64,000 nucleotides of DNA from Ornithomonoglobus_A sp045612845 (GTDB taxonomy: Bacteria; Bacillota; Clostridia; UBA1381). The position numbers were made by a program, and so were the translations under genes. Numbering within the stretch: the stretch's first letter is position 1; each line of letters begins with the position of its first letter. The DNA is taken from contig JAZKZV010000023.1 in NCBI GenBank assembly GCA_045612845.1, positions 86,706 to 150,705 of the forward strand, written 5' to 3'. A model generated the notes under the pieces. That model worked only from the letters and a program-made list of their open reading frames with translations. It made no database searches and was not told the DNA's origin. Positions 14,516-23,407 of the stretch are shown in pieces.

Positions 14516-16219
14516 ATGGAAAATTTAGCAATGTACAAAAAACCTCTTTACGAGGCAAGGAAAATCAAAGACCTCAGAGACATGATAAGAAGCAGTTGTG
14601 AAATATATGCTGATAAAACTGCATTTTTGTCTAAGGTGGACGGTAAATATGAACCCACCACCTATAAGAAGTATTGGGAGGATATAAAAGCTCTCGGAAC
14701 AAAGCTTACAGATATGGGCTTAAAAGGTGAAAAAATTGCAGTAGTAGGTGAGGCTTCTTACAGATGGGCACTTACTTATCTTGCAGTAGTATGCGGTGTT
14801 GGTGTTATTGTGCCTTTGGATAAGGAGCTTCCACAAGAGGAAATGAAAAACCTTATAGATATTGCAAATGTTAAGATGATTATATACTCACCAAAGGTTA
14901 AGACGATTACAGACGATATTGTAGTGGACTACAAAATACCTATGGGAGAGGACTTTGATAAGCTTGTAGAAGAAGGATATGAGTTATTAAAAAATGGCGA
15001 TACAAGATATCTTGATGCTACAATAGATGCAGAGGAACTGTCAATTCTTTTATTCACATCAGGTACAACGGGCATGGCGAAAGGTGTTATGCATAACCAC
15101 CGTACAATATGCGTAAATCTTGAGTCTATGGTTTCTATGTTTTATATAGGTTCTGATGATGTGTTCCTTTCGGTGTTGCCGATACATCATACATATGAAT
15201 GTACATGTGGATTCTTGTGTGCACTTTATCGCGGAAGTACCATTGCATATTGCGAGGGCTTAAAGTACGTTGCAAAAAATCTTAAAGAGGCAAAAGCTAC
15301 AATAGTTTTGGGTGTGCCTCTGTTATTTGAGAAAATGTACAACACAATAAACAAGACAATAGATAAAAACGGAATGAGAAAAAAGGTTGACTTTGCAATA
15401 AAGCTAAGTAACTTCTTAAAGATTTTCGGCATTGATGTTACCAAAAAGCTATTTAAACAAATTCATGATAATTTTGGCGGAAACTTAAGAGCGTTCATAA
15501 GCGGTGCAGCAGGTATTGACCCCAAAATTCCAAAGGGCTTCAGAAATTTTGGTATACAGCTTGTTCAAGGCTATGGACTGACAGAGTGCGCGCCTATAGC
15601 AGCACTTAACCGTGATTTTCTGTTCAAGGATGATGCGGCAGGACTTCCTTTACCGGGTGTTGAGCTGAAAATTGACAGTCCGAACGCAGATGGTGTCGGC
15701 GAGGTACTTATAAAGGGACGAAATGTAATGATGGGCTATTACAATGCTCCTGATCTTACAGCCGAGGCAATCGTTGACGGTTGGTACCACAGTGGTGATT
15801 TGGGATATATTGATGAGGATTCATTCCTACATATCACAGGAAGAATGAAGAGTGTTATTATTACAAAGAATGGTAAAAATGTATTCCCCGAAGAGCTTGA
15901 ATCATATCTTGGAAGAAGTAAGTACGTCGAAGAAAGCCTTGTTTTAGGAAAAGAAAACAATGATGACGTAGTTATATCAGTACAGATAATACCTAACTAT
16001 GCAGAGGTTGAGGCAGAGCTTGGAAATGATTATACAGAAGAACAGCTTATTAAGCTCCTAAAAGATGAAGTGGCAAAGGTAAATGATGTTGTTCAGGGTT
16101 ATAAGCGTATTACAAAATTCAGCATAAGAACACGTCCGTTCGAGAAAACAACAACCCAGAAAATCCAGAGATTTAAGAGTGAAAATATTTCCGAAGAGGG
16201 AAATATAATAGGTAAGTAA
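14516..16219 (+). CDS. AMP-binding acyl-CoA ligase (long-chain fatty acid type)
   Basis: A 567-residue adenylate-forming enzyme. ILLFTSGTTGMAKGVMHN (about 180-197) is the P-loop-like motif; VQGYGLTECAPI, YHSGDLGYID and TGRMKSVIITKNGKNVFP are the later A-motifs, with the catalytic Lys expected near the C-terminal PFEKTTTQKIQR. It lacks a secretion signal. It probably activates fatty acids as CoA thioesters. AAAGGA precedes the start, and the gene probably shares the two-component transcript, which ends at the terminator at 16228. Confidence 0.85.
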   Translation: MENLAMYKKPLYEARKIKDLRDMIRSSCEIYADKTAFLSKVDGKYEPTTYKKYWEDIKALGTKLTDMGLKGEKIAVVGEASYRWALTYLAVVCGVGVIVPLDKELPQEEMKNLIDIANVKMIIYSPKVKTITDDIVVDYKIPMGEDFDKLVEEGYELLKNGDTRYLDATIDAEELSILLFTSGTTGMAKGVMHNHRTICVNLESMVSMFYIGSDDVFLSVLPIHHTYECTCGFLCALYRGSTIAYCEGLKYVAKNLKEAKATIVLGVPLLFEKMYNTINKTIDKNGMRKKVDFAIKLSNFLKIFGIDVTKKLFKQIHDNFGGNLRAFISGAAGIDPKIPKGFRNFGIQLVQGYGLTECAPIAALNRDFLFKDDAAGLPLPGVELKIDSPNADGVGEVLIKGRNVMMGYYNAPDLTAEAIVDGWYHSGDLGYIDEDSFLHITGRMKSVIITKNGKNVFPEELESYLGRSKYVEESLVLGKENNDDVVISVQIIPNYAEVEAELGNDYTEEQLIKLLKDEVAKVNDVVQGYKRITKFSIRTRPFEKTTTQKIQRFKSENISEEGNIIGK

Positions 16220-16227
16220 AGAAAAAG

Positions 16228-16256
16228 ACCATCTCATTTTATGAGATGGTTTTTTT
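16228..16256 (+). terminator. Terminator shared by the ligase and the AraC gene
   Basis: Stem ACCATCTCAT with ATGAGATGGT around TTT, then a T run on the plus strand and, read the other way, CTTTTTC. The AraC stop codon lies inside the hairpin. Confidence 0.85.
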
Positions 16257-17093
16257 GTTTGTATATATACCCTTATAATATGATGGGGAGTGTTGTTTAT
16301 ATTTTTTAAATACTCTGTTAAAATATGATAATGATGAAAATCCAACCTCATAGCAGATATCGGAAATAGTCATATCGGTTTTTAAGAGCTCCTGTGCATG
16401 GTGAATTCTGATGAAGTTTATGTAATCCATAATTGTGTAGCCTGTTGTTTTTTTAAACAATCTGCAGATATAACTTTTATTGAGATTTAACTGACTTGCA
16501 AAGAAATCCAAAGACAACTTCTCTTTGTAGTTACTAAGTACATATTCAAATATAGGCTTTAGAGTTAAAAATGTATTTTTATCGATATTTATTTCCTCTG
16601 CCTTTATAAAACCTTTTTTATAGAGTAAGGCAGTTATTATATGCATATCTGAAATTACATAATAATCATTTGTGATATTTTTTTCGTTATTTTTCTGATA
16701 CATATCCTTAATACAGTCAAGAAGCTCGCTATATTGGGGGTCGCTCGTTTTAAAGACATACATAGAAACGGGCGTACGTTGCCAGAAGGCGGATAAATAT
16801 TTAAAATCATCATTCAACAAGGATGGGGAGCTGAACTGTACAAGAATCTGTGAAGCGTTGTCGGTCAGATTCTCGGTTGCGTGAGGGATGTTGCTGTTTA
16901 TAAAAATTATCTCATTTTTACTGCCAACAACATCACACTGCTCGTTATAGCATCTTAGCTTGCCTGATGTTATATACAAAAATTCAAGCTCGGGGTGTAG
17001 GTGTACATCACATATTATTCCGCGTTTTTTCTTTGAACATGTTTTAACACAAGTGGCTCTGTTGGGATTTAGTTGTATTTTTTCAACATTCAT
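16239..17093 (-). CDS. AraC-family transcriptional regulator
   Basis: A 284-residue regulator with an N-terminal cupin-like sensor (HLHPELEFLYITSGKLRCY, SNIPHATENL) and a C-terminal double helix-turn-helix: LSLDFFASQLNLNKSYICRLFKKTTG and MTISDICYEVGFSSLSYFNRVFKKY. It is divergent from the GH94 phosphorylase gene, so that gene is its likely target, with the sugar or product as effector. The common AraC plus glycoside-enzyme arrangement supports this. Confidence 0.88.
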   Translation of the reverse strand: MNVEKIQLNPNRATCVKTCSKKKRGIICDVHLHPELEFLYITSGKLRCYNEQCDVVGSKNEIIFINSNIPHATENLTDNASQILVQFSSPSLLNDDFKYLSAFWQRTPVSMYVFKTSDPQYSELLDCIKDMYQKNNEKNITNDYYVISDMHIITALLYKKGFIKAEEINIDKNTFLTLKPIFEYVLSNYKEKLSLDFFASQLNLNKSYICRLFKKTTGYTIMDYINFIRIHHAQELLKTDMTISDICYEVGFSSLSYFNRVFKKYKQHSPSYYKGIYTNKKTIS

Positions 17094-17257
17094 TTATTTC
17101 TCCTTATATGTCAATATAGTTCAAATATTTGTCAAAATAAATATAGCTTTTAAAAGGAAATGTTTGATATTATTGTATTATTAAGCAAAATATTTGCTTG
17201 CGTAAATTATACCATATAAAAGAGTGAATGTCAATATTTTATTTGGAGGATGAAGTG

Positions 17258-19531
17258 ATGTACAACTTTAACGACCTAAAAAGAGAAATTGAAATTAAAA
17301 AATATAATACGCCAACACCATGGATGAACTATCTCTCAAATGGTACATTCCACACAATGATTTCCCAGGCGGGGGGCGGTGTAGCATTTTATAAAAGCCC
17401 TCAGATATGGCGAATAAATCACTATAAATTCTTTCATATACCAACAGACAGAAGTGGATTTTATATATACATAAAAGACGGTAATGAGTATTGGTGTCCT
17501 ACAAATGAACCATGCAAAACAAAGCCGCAAAAATGGAGTGCTAATCACGGAATGGGATATACCCGTTTTGAAGCGCAAAGAAACGGAATACAAACCACTG
17601 CAACATATTTTGTGGGTAAATATGAAAATTGTCTTATATGGAATCTAACATTAAAATCGGATACGGATAAAAAAATCACTGTTTTCCCATATGTAGAGCT
17701 TGGAATGATGGAGTTTATGCGCGAACTTCAATGGCAATGTTATAATAAGCATCAGCTTACCTGTAAAAATGAAGGAGATATACTAGTCTATACATATGGT
17801 GTGGAAAATCAACCAAAGCCTGATGAGACACCGCTTGTATACTTTGCAAGTGATGTGCCAATAACTGCATATGATTGCGACAGAGATGAGTTTGTGGGAA
17901 GTTACAGAAGTGAGGAAAATCCGCAGAATGTAGAAAATGGTAGATGCACAAATTCGACAATGTATGGCGGCGACCCATGTTTCGCATTGCAACTTGATAT
18001 TGAACTTAAAGCTCACGAGGAAAAAGAGATAAATATATTCCTCGGAACTGAAATGACAAATGAGGGTATACAAAAATCAGTTACACATTGCAGAGAAATG
18101 GATTTTGTACAAAAATCATTTGATGCACTTAACGAGCAGTGGGATACTTACCTCAACAAATTCCAGTGCGAAATCCCTGATAAAGATGCCCAGACGTTAA
18201 TAAATATCTGGAATCCGTATCAGGCGGAAAGAAATTTTCAGTTTTCGAGAAATATAAGCTATTATGCTACGGGAACTTTCAGGGGAGTAGGTGTAAGAGA
18301 TACTGCTCAGGATATTTTATCAATGGTTCCGTTTGATTTAAGACGTGCAAAGGATAAGCTTAATCTGTTGTTTTCTCAACAGTACAAGGACGGACATTGT
18401 AACCACTATTGTTTCCCTTATGAGGGTTGGGAACCTGTAACACGTATACATTCAGACAACCATTTGTGGCTTGTTATGGCATGCTATAATATAGTTGTTG
18501 AGGAGGGTAATTTAGATTACCTCGATGAAGTTGTTGAATACTACGATGGAGGAGAGGCAACTGTGTGGGAGCATATACAAAAATCTATAGATTTTTGTAT
18601 GGAAAATCTGGGCGAGAATGGATTCCCTCTTATGCTTTCGTCAGACTGGAATGATATGCTTTATCGTGTATGTCAAAAGGGAAAGGGTGAAAGTATATGG
18701 ACATCTATGCAATTCGGTACAGTATTACTGCAGATTGCCGAGATTGCCAAATTAAAAGACGGAGATTATAAAAAATATCTTGATATATATAATGAACAAA
18801 AGAAATTAGTAAATACTGTTGCATGGGATGGTGAATGGTACAGAAGATGTATCACAGATGAGGGTAAATTCATTGGTTCGAAAACAGAGCCGCAGGCAAA
18901 AATATGGCTCAATACTCAAAGCTGGTCTGTTATTTCGCAAATGGGTGATGACGGTGAAAAGGCAATGGACAGTGTAAAAAAACATCTTGATACACCACTT
19001 GGAATTAAAAAGATTGAACCGGCAATGACAACGGATTATCCGACAAAAGAGGGAGCACTCACCTGTTATAATAAAGGTTGTGGTGAGAATGGAAGTGTAT
19101 TCTGCCATGCAAATACATGGGCAATTATTGCAGAGTGTATGCTTAACCGCCCTCAAAATGCATATAAATATTATCACCAACTTATGCCTGTGATTGCACA
19201 GAAAAAGGCAGGGGAGTGGCGGTATAAAGCAGAACCCTATGTATACGCCTCAAACATATTCGGTCCTGAAAGTGATAAATTTGGTCTGGCAAATGTAAGC
19301 TGGCTTACCGGTACTGCTTCGTGGATGTATATAGCGGTTACTCAATATATGCTTGGTGTAAAAGCTAAATGGGACGGGCTGGATATTTCACCATGCTTGA
19401 GTGATGAAATGTTGCCTGCAAAGGTAACAAGAGAATTCCGCGGATGCAGATATGAGATTACAATAACAAAAAATGAGAAGTTATTTATTCCGCATGTTAA
19501 GGGCAGAAAACAATTAGAAGTTACTATATAA
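17258..19531 (+). CDS. GH94-type glycoside phosphorylase
   Basis: A 757-residue cytosolic enzyme (no signal peptide) of the cellobiose/chitobiose phosphorylase family. An N-terminal beta-sandwich domain (about 1-280), a linker and an (alpha/alpha)6 barrel are recognisable. RDTAQDIL, NHYCFPYEGWEP and SSDWNDML mark the active site, with the Asp of DWND as the expected general acid. It cleaves a beta-linked disaccharide with phosphate, but the sugar cannot be told. Start set at ATG 17258, eight bases after GGAGG; the ATG ten codons upstream has no Shine-Dalgarno. Regulated probably by the divergent AraC protein. Confidence 0.85.
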   Translation: MYNFNDLKREIEIKKYNTPTPWMNYLSNGTFHTMISQAGGGVAFYKSPQIWRINHYKFFHIPTDRSGFYIYIKDGNEYWCPTNEPCKTKPQKWSANHGMGYTRFEAQRNGIQTTATYFVGKYENCLIWNLTLKSDTDKKITVFPYVELGMMEFMRELQWQCYNKHQLTCKNEGDILVYTYGVENQPKPDETPLVYFASDVPITAYDCDRDEFVGSYRSEENPQNVENGRCTNSTMYGGDPCFALQLDIELKAHEEKEINIFLGTEMTNEGIQKSVTHCREMDFVQKSFDALNEQWDTYLNKFQCEIPDKDAQTLINIWNPYQAERNFQFSRNISYYATGTFRGVGVRDTAQDILSMVPFDLRRAKDKLNLLFSQQYKDGHCNHYCFPYEGWEPVTRIHSDNHLWLVMACYNIVVEEGNLDYLDEVVEYYDGGEATVWEHIQKSIDFCMENLGENGFPLMLSSDWNDMLYRVCQKGKGESIWTSMQFGTVLLQIAEIAKLKDGDYKKYLDIYNEQKKLVNTVAWDGEWYRRCITDEGKFIGSKTEPQAKIWLNTQSWSVISQMGDDGEKAMDSVKKHLDTPLGIKKIEPAMTTDYPTKEGALTCYNKGCGENGSVFCHANTWAIIAECMLNRPQNAYKYYHQLMPVIAQKKAGEWRYKAEPYVYASNIFGPESDKFGLANVSWLTGTASWMYIAVTQYMLGVKAKWDGLDISPCLSDEMLPAKVTREFRGCRYEITITKNEKLFIPHVKGRKQLEVTI

Positions 19532-19538
19532 TTATGGG

Positions 19539-19570
19539 AAAGGTTGCAAAATATTTTGCAACCTTTTTAT
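19539..19570. terminator. Bidirectional terminator between GH94 gene and spoIIID
   Basis: Perfect 13-bp stem AAAGGTTGCAAAA with TTTTGCAACCTTT and a two-base loop, T-rich on both strands. It serves the convergent GH94 and spoIIID genes. Confidence 0.85.
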
Positions 19571-19574
19571 ATTA

Positions 19575-19844
19575 TTATTTGTGTATTTTAAGTTCTCTTT
19601 GTATGCGATACTTGTTCTTAGTTGCCAATCCACCGCGTATATGTCGTTCCGCTTTATTAGTGTCAAGAACCTTTTTTGTTTCGGTGTAAAGTTGCGGATT
19701 TATCTTTAACAGTCGTTCGTGCACATCCTTATGTACGGTACTTTTACTTATATTAAAAACCTTTGCGGTCTTCCTGACTGTTGTGTTGTTTTCTGTTATG
19801 TATTGTGCAAGCTCTATTGCTCGTTTTTCTATATAATCCTTCAA
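19575..19844 (-). CDS. spoIIID: Sporulation transcriptional regulator SpoIIID
   Basis: A small (89-residue) DNA-binding protein that in spore formers adjusts sigma E-dependent transcription in the mother cell. The helix-turn-helix TVRKTAKVFNISKSTVHKDV and the tail RHIRGGLATKNKYR are typical. Start: TTG 19844 gives (M)KDYIEKRAIEL, which lines up with the known SpoIIID N-terminus and has GGTGG five bases upstream; a GTG three codons earlier is possible. Confidence 0.93.
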   Translation of the reverse strand: MKDYIEKRAIELAQYITENNTTVRKTAKVFNISKSTVHKDVHERLLKINPQLYTETKKVLDTNKAERHIRGGLATKNKYRIQRELKIHK

Positions 19845-19949
19845 AAATTCCACCGACCTTTCTTCTACAATATATGAACTTTATAGGTGAATTATGAGAT
19901 GAAATTTTTATTTGTATATACGCAGTTTCTACAAAATTTAATAACGGTA

Positions 19950-19978
19950 TTGTTATTTTTAAGATGTTGTGGTAGAAT
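19950..19978 (+). promoter_or_regulatory. Promoter of hairpin array copy C
   Basis: TTGTTA (19950-19955), 17-base spacer, TAGAAT (19973-19978). Same -35 sequence, TTTT context and spacing as at copy A. The 5' arm of the first hairpin starts inside the -10 box. Confidence 0.6.
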
Positions 19979-20196
19979 AGATTTAACAAAGTTAAATCTA
20001 TTCAGCTAAATTCGCCTGACGACGAGCTAAATTGACTTCGTCAGCTAAATTTGTTAACACAAGCTAAATGTGCTTCGCACGCTAAAAGCGAATTTAATTT
20101 AGCTGTTTCTAAGAAACAATTTGGCTATCGAATGAAATGAGATAATTTGGCTTTGAACTTTAGTTCAAAATTTAGCTAAAAAGGTTGACATCTAAA
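19975..20196 (+). repeat. Hairpin-array repeat, copy C
   Basis: Longest copy. It starts with a perfect 13-bp hairpin, arms GAATAGATTTAAC and GTTAAATCTATTC with loop AAA. GCTAAAT linkers then separate GACGACGAG-like, TGAC-TTCG-TCA, TTGTTAACAC-AA, GTGC-TTC-GCAC, GTTTC-TAA-GAAAC and TTTGAAC-TTTA-GTTCAAA units. It ends GGTTGACATCTAAA, a diverged form of the 27-bp repeat start. Shared blocks with copies A and B identify the family. Confidence 0.65.
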
Positions 20197-20376
20197 TTGT
20201 ATACTGATTTATTACTGATTTCAACAAAGATGAAATCAGAATATAAATCTTTTGAGAGATTTCGATTGTAGAGAAGGAGTTTGCTCCTTCCAAAAAAAAC
20301 ATATCGATTTCAGGACAGTAAAAATATCGGATAAGCTTTAGTTTGTATATCGGCAGAGTTTAGAAAGGAAGGCAAA
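20197..20376. other. Hairpin-rich leader before the DUF4430 gene
   Basis: No gene. Two more perfect hairpins follow copy C: CTGATTTCA with TGAAATCAG (about 20215-20239) and GAAGGAG-TTT-GCTCCTTC type (about 20273-20290). A Shine-Dalgarno GAAAGGAAGG leads into the next gene. No B12 riboswitch is evident. Confidence 0.45.
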
Positions 20377-20793
20377 ATGAAGAAGGTTGTAATGTTTGGA
20401 ATAATTGCTATGATGTGTTTGTTCTTGATATCTTGCGGGAATGAGGCACAAAACATAAGTGTGTGGGAAAGTGCTACATACCTGGAGGATACGACATTTG
20501 GTGATGGCTCAAAAACTGTATTGGTGGAAATTGAGGCAGAGGACAGGTCTGTAACATTTACAATAAACACCGACCAAGAAAAACTTGGTGATGCCTTGCT
20601 TGAACATGACCTGGTATCCGGAGAAAAGGGAGCATATGGACTTTATATTAAAACAGTAAACGGAATTACTGCTGACTATAACATAAATAAAACATACTGG
20701 GCTATTACAAAAGATGGCGAGAGTATGCTTAGCGGTGTTGATAGTACTGATATCTCAGACGGAGAGCACTATGAGTTGGTTTATACGAAATAA
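20377..20793 (+). CDS. DUF4430 lipoprotein
   Basis: A 138-residue exported lipoprotein: signal peptide MKKVVMFGIIAMMCLFLISC with lipobox LISC (lipid Cys at 20), then a DUF4430 domain (TVLVEIEAEDRSVTFTINT, LGDALLEHDLV, YGLYIKTVNGI, NKTYWAITKDGE). DUF4430 resembles the C-terminal domain of transcobalamin, and such proteins often sit near B12 transport genes. A surface corrinoid-binding role would fit the B12-dependent mutase downstream, but that is inference. Confidence 0.75.
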   Translation: MKKVVMFGIIAMMCLFLISCGNEAQNISVWESATYLEDTTFGDGSKTVLVEIEAEDRSVTFTINTDQEKLGDALLEHDLVSGEKGAYGLYIKTVNGITADYNINKTYWAITKDGESMLSGVDSTDISDGEHYELVYTK

Positions 20794-20824
20794 ACTGAAA
20801 ACTAAAACTGATGAGGGTTGAACT

Positions 20825-21082
20825 ATGAAAAATAATCATACATATTTTAAAAATACTGAATGTGAATATTTTCCTTGTCATAAAATGAATGGTGAAACTT
20901 TTAACTGTCTGTTTTGCTATTGTCCGTTATATGATTTGGACGACAAGTGTGGGGGAAAGTTTTCTTACACAGAAGACGGGGTAAAGGACTGTTCGGATTG
21001 TCTTATTCCGCATAGCGAAAATGGATATTCTTATGTAATGTCCAAAATTTCCCGAACAGGCAACAAAAATAAAACCGAATAA
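20825..21082 (+). CDS. Cysteine-rich small domain protein
   Basis: An 85-residue protein with CEYFPCHK, FNCLFCYCPLY, CGGKF, KDCSDC and IPHSENGY: the pattern of the 'cysteine-rich small domain' family, which is found alone or beside cobalamin genes and probably binds metal. It follows the DUF4430 gene by 31 bases and precedes a terminator, so the two form an operon. Function unproven. Confidence 0.75.
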   Translation: MKNNHTYFKNTECEYFPCHKMNGETFNCLFCYCPLYDLDDKCGGKFSYTEDGVKDCSDCLIPHSENGYSYVMSKISRTGNKNKTE

Positions 21083-21112
21083 AAAAGACCGTTTTCATAA
21101 ACGATCTTTTTT
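21081..21112. terminator. Bidirectional terminator between Cys-rich gene and citXG
   Basis: AAAAAAGACCGTTT pairs with AAACGATCTTTTTT around TCAT, one mismatch. A and T runs on both sides serve both convergent genes. Confidence 0.8.
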
Positions 21113-22436
21113 ATTGTTCAAGACTATATAAAAAATATGTAATTGCAAGCAAATCTGCACACCCACCGGGAGAGAGATTTCTCTTTATAAAAGCGTCATC
21201 TATAGATTCAATCTGTTTTTTTGTCGGTTCGGGGCAGTCCGTTAGCAACTGTCTTGCAGTTTGCATGGCATATTCAGCCCCCTCTGTTCCTCCGCGATGA
21301 TAAAGGTTTGTATCTTTAACGCTTGAAATCAGGTGGAGTAAGGTAATAGCGCCTGCGTCATTTGGACTAAAATTCTTGTTGCTAAAACTTTTGTAACAAG
21401 GAAGACTGATTTTTGTAACAGATTCAAATCCGGTAGCGGCCTCGCCGCGGATTCCTGTCAAACCATATTTTAGATAAAGCCTGCCGCCTGCGGTTGTTGT
21501 ATCTATTTGTTTAAAATCCTCTATAACAGCTTTTTTAACCATGTTTGCACATTCTGAACATATATCACAAATACTTCTAAATGGAGCTTGGGGGAGCCAT
21601 AGTCTTCCAATAGCGGCACAGAGTATGCCTATAGAATATATAGCGCCTTTATGAGTATTAACTCCGCATGTTGCCTCAAACATAGTTTTTTCGGCTATAA
21701 TGCCGGCACTACGCAATTTTAAAAATGTTTCGTCAGGTGAAAGAGCACAGGTGTTTTTACCAATAGAAAAACATTCGTCAAAATAAGGTTTAAGAGCGTG
21801 TGCACTTTTTTCAAAGGTGTTGATATCCATATCTGTATGACTGCCATTATTGCGACAATCCACAAGCCCCGGTTTTGGGGTGGTATATACTTCGTCTAAA
21901 AGGCTTTTTACAGCAAGAGATGAAACTTTTTCTTTGTCTGTGAGGAAAAAATAAATTTCCATTATTTCGTTAGTAACAGCCTGCAGTTCTTTGACCGGAT
22001 GAGCTCTTGTGGCTGCGCAAAATCTTCCGGGACTTTTGCAAACAAAACAACTGCGGGGATTTTCTCTTTCGAGTTTAATTCCGTCTGTGTTTATTACATC
22101 CATATCAAATAATCTTCCTATAGATACGCTTTCCTCGATATGTGTGCAAATTGCTTTTAGTGTTTGTATATCACAATTTACAGAAAATATCGCCTCGCAG
22201 CCGGTGGGTTGGGTAATTATTTCCTGATGAATTATACTGCCTTTAGGTAATTTTTCCTTTAAAAGATGTATGCCCTCAAAAAATGAACGTTCAATCAATG
22301 GCGAGGTTTTTATAGGACCTGCAATGTTCATTGTAAAGCTGATAAGAGGGTAGTTAAAGCGGTTGAGTGTGTTTTTTTGCCTTTTTGCACGTTCGTCGCG
22401 TGCGTCAAGTATCTGATTAAGAGTAACTGATGTCAT
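21111..22436 (-). CDS. citXG: CitX-CitG fusion: prosthetic-group synthesis and transfer for citrate/citramalate lyase
   Basis: A 441-residue two-domain protein. The N-terminal CitX domain (about 1-165; LNQILDARDERAKRQ, AGPIK, FDMDVI) transfers the phosphoribosyl-dephospho-CoA group to the acyl carrier subunit. The C-terminal CitG domain (about 170-441; DEVYTTPKPGLVDCRNNGSHTDMD, NTHKGAIYSIGIL, GIRGEAATGF, SPGGCADLLA) makes triphosphoribosyl-dephospho-CoA. Fused CitXG is known from other bacteria. The Shine-Dalgarno is weak; translation may couple to the gene upstream, 18 bases away. Confidence 0.9.
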   Translation of the reverse strand: MTSVTLNQILDARDERAKRQKNTLNRFNYPLISFTMNIAGPIKTSPLIERSFFEGIHLLKEKLPKGSIIHQEIITQPTGCEAIFSVNCDIQTLKAICTHIEESVSIGRLFDMDVINTDGIKLERENPRSCFVCKSPGRFCAATRAHPVKELQAVTNEIMEIYFFLTDKEKVSSLAVKSLLDEVYTTPKPGLVDCRNNGSHTDMDINTFEKSAHALKPYFDECFSIGKNTCALSPDETFLKLRSAGIIAEKTMFEATCGVNTHKGAIYSIGILCAAIGRLWLPQAPFRSICDICSECANMVKKAVIEDFKQIDTTTAGGRLYLKYGLTGIRGEAATGFESVTKISLPCYKSFSNKNFSPNDAGAITLLHLISSVKDTNLYHRGGTEGAEYAMQTARQLLTDCPEPTKKQIESIDDAFIKRNLSPGGCADLLAITYFLYSLEQ

Positions 22437-22454
22437 TTTTTTCGCCCGGTATAA

Positions 22455-23390
22455 TTACATAATAAGGTCGGATTGCTTCTTTTGTTGTAAATCGAGCTTT
22501 TGAAGATTACTTTCCGCATTTTTTCCAACACAGCCCACCAACAAATACCGACGGTTAAAACGGTCATATATAAAGTGATTAAGTAAGTGGAAGTTTTCGA
22601 TCATTCCTGTTTGACTAACATGTATTCGCGGACCGGTGCAAAAATGCTGCTGTCCTCCGATGGATATGTGGTTGTTGTCTACATAGTCGACCGGAAGATT
22701 TTTTGCAATCATTTCATTAACCTGTTTCTCAACTTCAAGAATATCAAAATCAGGCTTTGTTTCAGGGAATGTTATAACAAAACCGTGTTTAACATCGTCA
22801 TGACCGCATCGTGCCATTTCTTTTTCGGGCATACAAAGCTCGCATAAATCCTCTGCAGTATGAGCCATCAGACGATATGAAAGGGATTCGTATACTCTGT
22901 CGCGTATTTCCTGAGGCTCTGGGCCGAAAATGTTGGGCCTTGAGAGTAATACCTGCTCGCCGACACCTATAATGAGATTAGCATTGAATCCGAGTAATGG
23001 ATATATAAGGTCAAAATGTTCTACAATAACTCGTTTTCCGTTGTGCAAGGCCTCTGTAATTGCATCTGCCAGAACGCTCATTTGGGTAAAAGCATTTTCA
23101 AAGCGAATATCAACGTGATAGGTGTGCGGAGAAAAATACCCGTCATCTTGTTCCAGAAGCGGAAGAGGACGTACATAAACTCCGTCATCGTCGTTGGTAA
23201 GTTCAAGACCCGGGAACATTCCTCTGAGTAAAGCGCTTTTGCCTGAGCCTGCATCGCCCACAACACCGATGAGCTTATCAAAAGGAGAAAGGTATAGTTG
23301 AGCAAGCTGCATGCCGAGGGCATACATACGATGATGTCCTCTAGGTGCAAAATAACTGCTTAAAATATGGTTTTTCTGACGTTCCTGCAT
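22455..23390 (-). CDS. P-loop protein with tRNA-synthetase SAD-like region, function unknown
   Basis: A 311-residue soluble protein. The Walker A motif GVVGDAGSGKSALL lies at about 42-55, and VIVEHFDLIYP may be a Walker B region. The C-terminal part has DNNHISIGGQQHF and CTGPRIHVSQTG, reminiscent of the 'second additional domain' of alanyl/threonyl-tRNA synthetases, under which name such proteins are sometimes listed. Its place between citXG and citC, with AGGAGG before the start, implies a job in maturing or regulating the lyase or the glutamate pathway. No activity can be assigned. Confidence 0.6.
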   Translation of the reverse strand: MQERQKNHILSSYFAPRGHHRMYALGMQLAQLYLSPFDKLIGVVGDAGSGKSALLRGMFPGLELTNDDDGVYVRPLPLLEQDDGYFSPHTYHVDIRFENAFTQMSVLADAITEALHNGKRVIVEHFDLIYPLLGFNANLIIGVGEQVLLSRPNIFGPEPQEIRDRVYESLSYRLMAHTAEDLCELCMPEKEMARCGHDDVKHGFVITFPETKPDFDILEVEKQVNEMIAKNLPVDYVDNNHISIGGQQHFCTGPRIHVSQTGMIENFHLLNHFIYDRFNRRYLLVGCVGKNAESNLQKLDLQQKKQSDLIM

Positions 23391-23407
23391 ATTTAGTTCC
23401 TCCTGAA

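Noticed and set aside
20197..20376. Cobalamin riboswitch before the DUF4430 gene or before glmS
   Set aside because: No B12-box-like conserved sequence could be seen in either leader; the hairpins here belong to the array or are simple palindromes.
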